The notes beneath the pieces were generated by a model. The model saw only the letters and a list, made by a program, of their open reading frames with translations, ran no database searches and was not told the origin of the DNA. 64,000 nucleotides of DNA from Fusobacterium ulcerans (GTDB taxonomy: Bacteria > Fusobacteriota > Fusobacteriia > Fusobacteriales > Fusobacteriaceae), in contig NZ_CP028105.1 of NCBI RefSeq assembly GCF_003019675.1, forward strand, positions 512,282 through 576,281, given 5' to 3'. Position numbers and translations under genes: made by a program. Shown here one piece after another: positions 1 to 7,737 of this stretch (position 1 is the stretch's first letter; each line of letters starts with the position of its first letter).

Positions 1-1
1 T

Positions 2-3000
2 GATTCTTTTCTCCCATTAGAAAATGAAGAAATAAAAGTAACTAGAAAACTTTATGCCACTGGTGATAATGAATACTATATAAATGATGTAAAAACAAGA
101 TTAAAAGATATAGGAAATCTGTTTCTTGATACTGGAGTAGGAAAAAGTGCCTATTCAGTTATTGGACAGGGAAAAGTAGAGCGTATTATAGGCTCATCTT
201 CAAAAGAGATAAAGGGAATCATTGAAGAAGCTGCTGGAATAAAAAAGTTTCAGATCAAAAAAAATGAAGCTGTAAAAAACCTCAGCAATGTAGAACTTGA
301 ATTAGAAAAGATAGATTTAGTTTTAAGAGAAGTAAAAGAAAACAGAGACAGAGTGGAAAAGCAGGCTGGAAAAGCTCAGGAATACCTCAATCTCAAAGAT
401 GAAAGAGATAAGCTGGCAAAAGGTATATACCTCAGTGAATTTAATGAGAAGCAGGCTCAGATAGATGATGGAGATGCAGTAAAGGAAAAACTTACATCTG
501 AAGCTGTGGAACTGGAAAGAGAATTTAACTCTATTGAAAATAGACTTGATGAAATAGACAGAGAAAAGCTGGTACTGAAAAAAGAAATTGAAGAGTTAAG
601 TGGAAAAAATCAGGAACTGAAAAGAGAGATTGAACTTAAAGAGAGAGAAAAAGTAAGAATAAGCGAGAGAGTAGAGGGATATAAAAGAGAGGTCAGCGAC
701 AGACATGAAAGAATGAAAAGCAGCGATCTCAAAATATCTGAAAAACTCAAATCTCTTGATATGCTTGTTGAAGAAAGAGAGACTTTAAAGGAAAAAATAG
801 AAAAACTTTCAGAGGAAAATTTAAAATTTGAATCACAGCTGAAAGAACTGGAAAACACAAAAAAAGAATTTGATCTGGGAATGGAACTTAAAAAGAAAAA
901 AGTTATGGAGCTGGAACTGGAAAAGTTAAAGCTTTTAAACGAAATAGAAAGTTCAAGCAGAAGAGTAAAAGGAAGCAACACTAAAATTGCAAATCTTAGA
1001 GAAGAGCTTTCATCCTATGATATAAAATTGAACTCTGCTGTAACTGAACTGGGAAAAGCTGAAATTTCAAAAATTGAAAAAGAGAAAAAACTTATTGAAA
1101 TTGAAGAGAGAGGAACATTTCTGGAAGAAGAGATAAGTAAACTCAGTCAGAGAAGCAACAAACTTTCTGAAATTGTGAGAACTGCTGAATATGATGAAAA
1201 AAGACATTCAGCTAAACTTCAGGCTCTTGTGAGAATGGAAGAAAATAATGAAGGATTCTTCAAAGGAGTAAAGGAAGTCCTCAATAGTAAAATTATTGGA
1301 ATAGAAGGTGTATTTATTTCTCTTGTAACCATTCCTGAGAAATTAGAAAAGGCAATTGAAGCTGGAATACCGGGAAATATACAGGATATTGTTGTTGATA
1401 CTGGAGATACAGCTAAAAAAGCAATCAATTTCCTTAAAGAAAGAAAAGCTGGAAGAGCTTCATTTCTTGCTCTTGATACTATCAAAGTTCCTGCAAAAAG
1501 AGATATAAAAATAAATATCCCCGGAGTAATAGGAAGAGCTGCTGAACTGGTAACAGCTGATGAGAGATATAGGAGTGTTGTAGAATTTGTACTTGGAAAT
1601 CTCCTTATAGTTGAAAATCTGGATACAGCGTTAAAAATAGTAAAAAATAATATGTTTATGGGAAATGTAGTAACTCTTTCTGGAGAACTTATGAGTTCAA
1701 GAGGAAGAATAACTGGAGGAGACTCTGGTAACTCTACAGCCAGTCAGATATTTGAAAGAAAGAAAGAGATAAGAACTCTCAAAGAAACTGTGGAAAAACT
1801 TACCAGCACTATAAAAAATGCTTCTGCTGAACAAAACGAAATAAGCAAAAATCTGGAAAATTTTGAAAATGAAATAGACAAAATAGATTCTTTGGAAGAT
1901 GGAGTTAGAAAACAACTTAAACTTGCTGAAGAACTATATAATGATTACATTTTGAAAAAAGAAAGAATAGAAAAAGACAGAAGAGTTGTAAAAGTAGAAC
2001 TAGAAGAGGAAGAAAAATACAGTCAGGAATTTGAAAAAAGAATAAACAGCTCTAAAGATGAAAGAGAAAGAGTTGATCAGGTTATTGCTGAAATCAAAGC
2101 TGATGAAGAGCATGAAACTGAAAGAATCAGAGAAATAAACAGTAACATTGAAAAGAAAAAAGAGGAGTTTTCAGATGTAAGAATTCTCTTTATGAATAGT
2201 CAGGACAGGCTTGGACAGCTGGACAGAGAAGAGGAAAGAGAAAAGAAAGAGTATGAATTCCTTGTAGATGAAAAAAGAAACATGGAGGAAAAGACTGCTT
2301 TTCTTGAAAATGAAATAATTTCTCTGGAAGAAAAAGAAAAGATATTAAAGTCAGAAATTGAAGAGAGAATAAATAAATATGAAAGTGAAAATACAGAAGT
2401 CCAAGAAAGAAAAGTAAAAAATGAAGCTCTTACAGAAGAGGAAAGAGCTCTCAACAAGAAAAGAAAAGAAACTGAAAGTTATCTGCTTCATAAGAGAGAC
2501 AGCTTAAACAGAGTAGAAGAAAGTCTGGAAAGAACTAAGATTGATTTGGAAAGACTGAAAGATATTCTGAGTACTCTTGAAGAAGTAGAAGCTATAGAAG
2601 TTGAAGAAGAAAAACTAAAAGAGTTAAAAGACAGATTAAAAATTCTAGACAACAGATTAAAAAATTTCCAAGCAGTAAATCTGCTGGCAATAGAAGAATT
2701 TAAAGAATTGAATAATAAATACATTTTCCTTACTACTCAAAAGGACGACCTTGTTAAAGGGAAAGATGTACTGATGGAATTAATCAAAGAAATTGATGAT
2801 ACTATTCATGAAAAATTCTTTACTGCCTACAAAGAGATAGATGCTAACTTTAATCAAATGTGTATGGAAACTCTTAATAACTCTGAAGGTAAACTTCTTG
2901 TTATTAATCCTGAAAACTTTGATGAATGTGGTGTTGAAATATTTGTAAAATTCAAAAATAAAAAAAGACAGACACTGTCTCTTCTTTCAGGAGGAGAAAA

Positions 3001-3259
3001 ATCTATGGTAGCTATAGCATTTATTATGTCTATCTTTATGTACAAGCCTAGTCCGTTTACATTCCTTGATGAAATAGAAGCGGCACTGGACGAAAAAAAT
3101 ACTAGAAAACTTATTGGAAAATTAAAAGAATTTACTGAAAAATCTCAGTTTATCCTTATCACTCATAATAAAGATACTATGAGAGAATCAGAATCTATAT
3201 TTGGGGTAACTATGAATAAAGAGATAGGTATCTCTAAAATAGTTCCTGTTAAATTCTAA
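2..3259 (+). CDS. smc: Chromosome segregation protein SMC (5' end outside window)
   Basis: This is the C-terminal ~1,085 residues of SMC, the ATPase core of the bacterial condensin that compacts and resolves chromosomes with ScpA/ScpB. The frame is open from base 2, and the first in-window ATG at 353 is internal. At about 150-190 the translation reads YSVIGQGKVERII, the Q-loop region of the N-terminal ATPase head. A long Glu/Lys-rich coiled coil follows, then a globular hinge at about 1230-1700 (GFFKGVKEVLNS...), a second coiled coil, and the C-terminal head with signature SLLSGGEKSMVAIAF and Walker B FTFLDEIEAALDE. The Walker A motif lies upstream of the window. The gene ends two bases before a terminator-bearing repeat. 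Confidence 0.97.
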   Translation, partial: DSFLPLENEEIKVTRKLYATGDNEYYINDVKTRLKDIGNLFLDTGVGKSAYSVIGQGKVERIIGSSSKEIKGIIEEAAGIKKFQIKKNEAVKNLSNVELELEKIDLVLREVKENRDRVEKQAGKAQEYLNLKDERDKLAKGIYLSEFNEKQAQIDDGDAVKEKLTSEAVELEREFNSIENRLDEIDREKLVLKKEIEELSGKNQELKREIELKEREKVRISERVEGYKREVSDRHERMKSSDLKISEKLKSLDMLVEERETLKEKIEKLSEENLKFESQLKELENTKKEFDLGMELKKKKVMELELEKLKLLNEIESSSRRVKGSNTKIANLREELSSYDIKLNSAVTELGKAEISKIEKEKKLIEIEERGTFLEEEISKLSQRSNKLSEIVRTAEYDEKRHSAKLQALVRMEENNEGFFKGVKEVLNSKIIGIEGVFISLVTIPEKLEKAIEAGIPGNIQDIVVDTGDTAKKAINFLKERKAGRASFLALDTIKVPAKRDIKINIPGVIGRAAELVTADERYRSVVEFVLGNLLIVENLDTALKIVKNNMFMGNVVTLSGELMSSRGRITGGDSGNSTASQIFERKKEIRTLKETVEKLTSTIKNASAEQNEISKNLENFENEIDKIDSLEDGVRKQLKLAEELYNDYILKKERIEKDRRVVKVELEEEEKYSQEFEKRINSSKDERERVDQVIAEIKADEEHETERIREINSNIEKKKEEFSDVRILFMNSQDRLGQLDREEEREKKEYEFLVDEKRNMEEKTAFLENEIISLEEKEKILKSEIEERINKYESENTEVQERKVKNEALTEEERALNKKRKETESYLLHKRDSLNRVEESLERTKIDLERLKDILSTLEEVEAIEVEEEKLKELKDRLKILDNRLKNFQAVNLLAIEEFKELNNKYIFLTTQKDDLVKGKDVLMELIKEIDDTIHEKFFTAYKEIDANFNQMCMETLNNSEGKLLVINPENFDECGVEIFVKFKNKKRQTLSLLSGGEKSMVAIAFIMSIFMYKPSPFTFLDEIEAALDEKNTRKLIGKLKEFTEKSQFILITHNKDTMRESESIFGVTMNKEIGISKIVPVKF

Positions 3260-3260
3260 A

Positions 3261-3380
3261 GACAAAAAAATAGGACTCTCACAAAATGTGAAGTCCTATT
3301 TTTTTATCTATATATTAAAACATCTTGGGGAAAGATTTATAAGATAATAGTACCAAGCTTTTATGTCAGTTATGTTACAA
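3261..3380. repeat. 120-bp direct repeat, copy 1, containing the smc terminator
   Basis: This copy begins just after the smc stop codon. It contains a hairpin with arms ATAGGACT and AGTCCTAT followed by a T-run (about 3264-3306), a good intrinsic terminator, then about 75 more bases ending TTATGTTACAA. It matches 4921-5041 except for one substitution in the stem and one extra A. The repeat therefore extends well past the terminator itself. Confidence 0.9.
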
Positions 3381-3470
3381 TCATATTAAAAAACTATTCA
3401 ATAATAAATTAGCTTTTAAAGAAAAATAAAGCTATAATATAGTATAAAACATATGACAGAAAGGAGAATT

Positions 3471-4916
3471 ATGGGAAAAAAAGTAATTAAAGATTTAATA
3501 CACAGCTATATCACAATAGATATTGATGTTCAAAAAATTGTAGATACTCCATCTTTTCAGAGATTGAAAAGGATAAAACAGCTTACTTGCGAATATCTTT
3601 TCCCTTCTCTCAACCACACAAGATATGAGCACTCCCTCGGAGTAATGAAACTGGCTTGTGATTTTTTCGACTCTTTAAATAAAAATATGGATAATTTTGG
3701 AATCTCTAAAGAACAGATAGAAAATTATAGATTTCATATAAAATTTGCTGCTCTTCTGCATGATGTAGGACATGCTCCCCTTTCTCATCTGGGAGAATCT
3801 TTTTATGACAAGGAAGAAATTTACAAGTCATTAATTGAAAACCTTTCAAGTGAAAAAGAAGCTGACAAAATATTTAAAGATAAAAAGGGAAATATTGTAG
3901 GAAGCCCTCATGAATTAATGTCATGTCTATGTATTATAAGAAAATTGAGACCTGCTCTTACAGAAATGAATCCCAATATAAATATAGAATTAATTTGCAG
4001 AATAATAATAGGTAATCAGTATCATGATAAAAATTTATGGCTGGAAAATATTCTCATAGAAATAGTCAATTCTAAAACAATAGATGTAGATAAGCTTGAT
4101 TATTTAATCAGAGACAATCATATGAGTGGATACATAGCTCCTAGAATTGATATTGAAAGACTTTTCTCATGTACTTTCATAGGTGAAGATAAAAAATTAA
4201 AATACAGTTCTAAAGCTATCCCTGCTATGCAGTCTGTTGTTGATTCAAGAGATTTGCTCTATCTTTGGGTATATAACCACCATATCTCTGTTTACACTGA
4301 ATTTATCATAAGAGATATACTTGGTCATTTTATGAAGCTCTATGAGGAGCAAAATGGAAAATATCCTGAAGAGATGAATAAAAAAGAGTTCTTCTCTACT
4401 GAAGCAATAATAGATAATTTAGTAATAGATGATGATATCTACTCTCATTTAAGAAAAGCATACTTGGCTTCTCTCAAAGGAAAAACTGTTGAATACACTT
4501 CTGTTGTTATGAAGCAGCTAATGGAAAGAAAATTCTTAAAACCTCTATGGAAAACTATTTATGAATATGAATGTCTGGAAGATGAGCTGGAACTGGAAAA
4601 GTTGGTAACAGACAGATTAGATGCAATATTAAAAGATAATGAAAAAATAAAAAAAATAGTTGGAGAAATAGGAGAAGCTCTTAACCTAAAAAAAGGCGAA
4701 ATATTTATAATAACAAGATACAATAAATTTTATCATGCAGTATCTGAAGCTAAAATATATGTATCTCTTAATGGAGAAGATAAACTTCTCTCAGATCTTC
4801 TCCCACAAAAAAGTTTCAAAAGATTCAGTAATATATCATTTTATATATTTGGTCCTGGAGAAAAGAAAGAAGAAATTAAAAAGTTATTTCTGAAAATAAT
4901 AAAAAATGAATTGTAA
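3471..4916 (+). CDS. HD-domain phosphohydrolase (dGTPase-like, COG1078 type)
   Basis: A 481-residue HD-superfamily metal-dependent phosphohydrolase, resembling dNTP triphosphohydrolases; the substrate is not evident from sequence. The metal-binding signature is seen as RYEHSLGV (His about 54) and LLHDVGHAPLSH (His97-Asp98), with a later acidic motif VDKLDYLIRD. I chose the ATG at 3471 because AAAGGAG lies just upstream. An in-frame ATG at 3453 precedes that ribosome binding site and has none of its own. A TATAAT at 3433 is a candidate -10 with a weak -35. The gene stands alone between two copies of a 120-bp repeat, which suggests insertion or local duplication next to smc. Confidence 0.85.
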   Translation: MGKKVIKDLIHSYITIDIDVQKIVDTPSFQRLKRIKQLTCEYLFPSLNHTRYEHSLGVMKLACDFFDSLNKNMDNFGISKEQIENYRFHIKFAALLHDVGHAPLSHLGESFYDKEEIYKSLIENLSSEKEADKIFKDKKGNIVGSPHELMSCLCIIRKLRPALTEMNPNINIELICRIIIGNQYHDKNLWLENILIEIVNSKTIDVDKLDYLIRDNHMSGYIAPRIDIERLFSCTFIGEDKKLKYSSKAIPAMQSVVDSRDLLYLWVYNHHISVYTEFIIRDILGHFMKLYEEQNGKYPEEMNKKEFFSTEAIIDNLVIDDDIYSHLRKAYLASLKGKTVEYTSVVMKQLMERKFLKPLWKTIYEYECLEDELELEKLVTDRLDAILKDNEKIKKIVGEIGEALNLKKGEIFIITRYNKFYHAVSEAKIYVSLNGEDKLLSDLLPQKSFKRFSNISFYIFGPGEKKEEIKKLFLKIIKNEL

Positions 4917-4920
4917 TTTA

Positions 4921-5041
4921 GACAAAAAAAATAGGGCTCTCACAAAATGTGAAGTCCTATTTTTTTATCTATATATTAAAACATCTTGGGGAAAGATTTA
5001 TAAGATAATAGTACCAAGCTTTTATGTCAGTTATGTTACAA
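4921..5041. repeat. 120-bp direct repeat, copy 2, containing the HD gene terminator
   Basis: Near-identical to 3261-3380. One A is inserted in the A-run and one A becomes G in the left stem arm, which still pairs with U as a wobble. It starts four bases after the stop codon of the HD gene and provides the same terminator hairpin (about 4924-4967). Confidence 0.9.
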
Positions 5042-5145
5042 AGAAAAAAATAATAATTCATAATAAAATTTATTGTAAATTAACTCAAAATTCATCAACT
5101 ATTAATTTTGCTAATCTGTGATTATACAGTATTCTTTTTAACATT

Positions 5146-5173
5146 TTGACTTTTTATAGATTTATGTTATAAT
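5146..5173 (+). promoter_or_regulatory. Strong sigma70-type promoter for the structured RNA
   Basis: TTGACT at 5146-5151, a 16-nt spacer, and TATAAT at 5168-5173. Transcription would start near 5180, immediately before the structured leader. Confidence 0.8.
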
Positions 5174-5319
5174 TAAGTTGAAAGACCCTTTGGGGCACTT
5201 GTAAATTGAGATAAAAACGTGATGAGTTCGGCTCTCTCTTTTGAGGGAGCCTTTCTTATGCTTATGAGTAAGTCACGTTTCTCGTAGGTAGTAGATCTCA
5301 ATTTACAAGGAGGTACTAT

Positions 5320-5436
5320 ATGTACATCTATATTCACACACTTTCAATTAATGGAGGAATAGCTATAGCTTTCTTCATTTTGCTTGGTGGTGGTATAAGA
5401 ACAAATAGTAGCCTCAGCCCCTTAGGGGCTTTTTAA
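5320..5436 (+). CDS. 38-residue hydrophobic peptide inside the structured RNA
   Basis: The ATG at 5320 has a near-perfect AAGGAGG six bases upstream. The peptide starts MYIYIHTLSINGG, continues with a hydrophobic stretch (GIAIAFFILLGGG) and ends SLSPLGAF. Its last codons and stop lie within the transcription terminator hairpin, so ribosomes translating to the end would melt the terminator. This arrangement suggests either a leader peptide coupled to termination or a small membrane-active toxin. The next gene (CcdA-TlpA, 5683) starts about 250 bases downstream. The function is unknown, and no antisense promoter was convincingly seen. Confidence 0.5.
   Translation: MYIYIHTLSINGGIAIAFFILLGGGIRTNSSLSPLGAF
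5416..5434 (+). terminator. Intrinsic terminator overlapping the end of the 38-codon ORF
   Basis: A 6-bp GC-rich stem AGCCCC/GGGGCT with loop TTA, followed by TTTT and then a further T-run. The stop codon of the small ORF (5434-5436) lies at the T-run. Confidence 0.8.
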
Positions 5437-5682
5437 TTTTTCTAAACTTTTATTTCTCCACTTTCTATTAAAAATATTTAATTTTTTCTTACAAAATATA
5501 TACAATAAGATTTAATGGTTATTTTAACAATCAGCGACACTTTAAATCACATATTCCTTATATATTTACAAAATATTTTTTCATGTCTATAAAGGAATTG
5601 AGTAATTTTTCACTAAATGATTAAATATATTTAATATTTATAGGATATAATAAGTTCTATCTATACAACTAAGGAGGACCAT

Positions 5683-6927
5683 ATGTTTAATGATATACTT
5701 TTAACAGATAACATTAATTTTATTTTAGTTTTTTTAGGAGGAATATTTTCATTCTTTTCTCCCTGTATTATTCCACTTTTACCTGTTTATATGAGCTATC
5801 TCTCAGGAAATACTGCTGTGACAGATGAAAATGGAAATCTTTCTTATAATCAGAAAAAGGTATTCATTCACACTATTTTCTTTATTCTTGGTATATCAGC
5901 AGCTTTCTTTATTCTAGGGCTCTCTTTTTCTAAATTAGGAGGTTTCTTTAATTCCAATAGAGTTCTTTTCACTAGAATAAGTGGAGTACTTATTTTATTT
6001 CTAGGTCTATTCCAAATAGGTTTATTAAAAAATAATTTCATGGAAAGAGAACATAGAATAGGTTTTGACTCTAAAGAAATAAATCCACTAATTGCTTTTA
6101 TTATAGGCTTTACTTTTAGCTTTGCATGGACACCATGCATAGGACCAGTGCTGTCTACTGTTCTTATTATGGCATCTGGAGCTAAAACTGCTTTTATGGG
6201 TAATATGCTCATATTAGTATACACTTTAGGATTTGTTATTCCATTTTTACTTCTAGGAGTATTTACAACAAAAATTTTAAACTTTTTAAAAGCAAAAAAA
6301 TCTTTCTTAAAATACAGTATAAAAATCAGTGGAGCTATTTTAATAATAATTGGAATTATGACTTTAAGCGGATTTAATTTGAATATATTAGCTGCTGGAC
6401 AGCAGCCACAAAATGCAAATGCAGACTATATTGCTAAAGCAGAAGAACCAGCCAAAGAAGCTAAGGAAGAAAAACTTCCAGCTTTTGATTTTGAGCTGAA
6501 AGATCAATATGGAAATACTCATAAACTTTCAGACTATAAGGGAAAAGTTGTTTTTCTTAATTTCTGGGCTACATGGTGCCCTCCTTGCAGAGAAGAAATG
6601 CCTCATATAGAAGAAATCTATAAGGAATATGGCTACAATAAAAATGATGTTGTTATATTAGGAGTTGCAAGTCCAGCAACTGCTGAAAATCCTTCACCCC
6701 AAGATGAATCAGAAGAAAAAATAAAAGCTTTTCTTACTAAAAATAATTATACATTTCCTGTAGTATTTGATGTAAAAGGAGAGATTTTAAGAAATTATTA
6801 TATCAATGCTTTTCCTACTACTTTTATGATAGATAGAGAAGGAAATATAATGGGATATGTTGCAGGTGGTCTATCTAAAGAAAATATGAAAAAAATAATC
6901 GAAATGACATTAAATAACGAAAAATAA
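5683..6927 (+). CDS. CcdA-type membrane thiol transporter fused to a TlpA-like thioredoxin
   Basis: A 414-residue fusion. Residues 1-~240 form a CcdA/DsbD-like bundle of about six membrane segments with the paired motifs SPCIIPLLP and TPCIGPVLS, which carry reducing equivalents across the inner membrane. After a charged linker (~245-265), residues ~266-414 form a periplasmic thioredoxin/TlpA domain with active site WCPPC at 298-302. The predicted role is to deliver electrons from cytoplasmic thioredoxin to periplasmic disulfide substrates such as methionine sulfoxide reductase. No msr gene lies beside it here. AAGGAGGACC supports the ATG. It appears to be a single-gene unit. Confidence 0.88.
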   Translation: MFNDILLTDNINFILVFLGGIFSFFSPCIIPLLPVYMSYLSGNTAVTDENGNLSYNQKKVFIHTIFFILGISAAFFILGLSFSKLGGFFNSNRVLFTRISGVLILFLGLFQIGLLKNNFMEREHRIGFDSKEINPLIAFIIGFTFSFAWTPCIGPVLSTVLIMASGAKTAFMGNMLILVYTLGFVIPFLLLGVFTTKILNFLKAKKSFLKYSIKISGAILIIIGIMTLSGFNLNILAAGQQPQNANADYIAKAEEPAKEAKEEKLPAFDFELKDQYGNTHKLSDYKGKVVFLNFWATWCPPCREEMPHIEEIYKEYGYNKNDVVILGVASPATAENPSPQDESEEKIKAFLTKNNYTFPVVFDVKGEILRNYYINAFPTTFMIDREGNIMGYVAGGLSKENMKKIIEMTLNNEK

Positions 6928-7022
6928 TAATTAAAAAAAAGAAATGATAGTTTCTACTTGAATAATATAATATACAAATTGTAAGTTAGTGTATTAATAG
7001 TATATTAATAAGGAGGACTATT

Positions 7023-7622
7023 ATGAGTAATAAAAGTTTTATGGATGTGTTGAAAAACAGAAGGACTATATATACTCTTTCTAAAGAAACAACTATTCCT
7101 AATGAAAAAATAGAAGAAATAATAAAAGATGCAGTAAAACATGTTCCATCTGCATTTAATAATCAAAGTGCAAGAGTTATGATACTTTATGGGGAAAACC
7201 ACAAAAAATTATGGGAAATTGTTATGAATACTCTTCGTAAAGTAGTACCCGCTGGAAATTTTGAAACAACTGAAAATAAGATTAAAGGATTGGCTAATTC
7301 TTATGGAACAGTTCTTTTCTTTGACTCTACTAGAACAACAAAAGAACTTATGGAGAAATTCCCTTTATATAGAGATAATTTTCCAGTGTGGGCTGAACAA
7401 TCTAATGGAATGTTGCAGTTTGCTATATGGGCTCTTCTTGAAGAACAAGGATTAGGAGCAAGTCTTCAACATTACAATCCTTTGATTGATGATGAAGTAA
7501 AAGATGTCTTTGGAATACCTAAATCTTGGAAACTTATAGCACAAATGCCTTTTGGAAAACCAACTGCTCCTGCAACTGGTAAAGAGTTTCTTCCAATAGA
7601 AAAAAGAGTTATAATTTTATAA
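7023..7622 (+). CDS. Nitroreductase-family protein (Frm2/HBN1-like)
   Basis: A 199-residue FMN-dependent nitroreductase-fold protein. It begins FMDVLKNRRTIYTL, continues with PSAFNNQSAR (expected FMN phosphate/ring contact region), and ends in a PFGKPTAP segment typical of the short Frm2-like subgroup. The expected reaction is NAD(P)H-dependent reduction of nitro or quinone compounds; the physiological substrate is not known. AAGGAGGACTATT precedes the ATG. The gene is monocistronic, with a strong terminator at 7637-7668. Confidence 0.82.
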   Translation: MSNKSFMDVLKNRRTIYTLSKETTIPNEKIEEIIKDAVKHVPSAFNNQSARVMILYGENHKKLWEIVMNTLRKVVPAGNFETTENKIKGLANSYGTVLFFDSTRTTKELMEKFPLYRDNFPVWAEQSNGMLQFAIWALLEEQGLGASLQHYNPLIDDEVKDVFGIPKSWKLIAQMPFGKPTAPATGKEFLPIEKRVIIL

Positions 7623-7636
7623 TATACCAACATTAT

Positions 7637-7668
7637 GAGACGAAATCATTCATTTCGTCTCTTTTTTT
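7637..7668 (+). terminator. Intrinsic terminator after the nitroreductase gene
   Basis: Stem GAGACGAAAT/ATTTCGTCTC with a short loop and a run of eight Ts. Confidence 0.88.
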
Positions 7669-7670
7669 TA

Positions 7671-7699
7671 TTGTCAAAGTATGAAATTTAAGTTATAAT
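7671..7699 (+). promoter_or_regulatory. Promoter of the FMN/FAD reductase gene
   Basis: TTGTCA at 7671-7676 and TATAAT at 7694-7699 with a 17-nt spacer, about 40 bases before the 7738 start codon. Confidence 0.75.
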
Positions 7700-7737
7700 T
7701 ATAACAGCGAAATAAAATATCTTGGAGGAGGACAAAT

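Larger units (their letters stand above)
5180..5437 (+). ncRNA. Highly structured RNA/leader of unknown class enclosing a 38-codon ORF
   Basis: A promoter and a terminator bracket a ~255-nt transcript. Helices visible by eye: P1, a perfect 15-bp stem (CTTGTAAATTGAGAT at 5198-5212 with 5295-5309); P2, 8 bp nested inside it (5215-5222 with 5273-5280); P3, a 9-bp hairpin with a UUUU loop (5230-5238 with 5243-5251, one G-U pair); and a small P4 (5255-5258 with 5269-5272). The 3' strand of P1 runs into the Shine-Dalgarno AAGGAGG (5307-5313) of the small ORF, so P1 could gate its translation. The terminator is AGCCCC-TTA-GGGGCT plus T-run at 5416-5434. I cannot match it to a riboswitch or small-RNA family I know. 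Alternatives are a riboswitch-like leader or a type I toxin mRNA. Confidence 0.65.

Noticed and set aside
610-981. A Ser/Phe/Leu-rich minus-strand frame within smc
   Set aside because: It is the mirror of the Glu/Lys-rich coiled-coil codons of smc.
4906-5121. A 71-codon + strand frame after the HD gene
   Set aside because: It runs through the second copy of the terminator repeat, is Lys/Ile/Tyr-rich by composition only, has no ribosome binding site and overlaps a hairpin.
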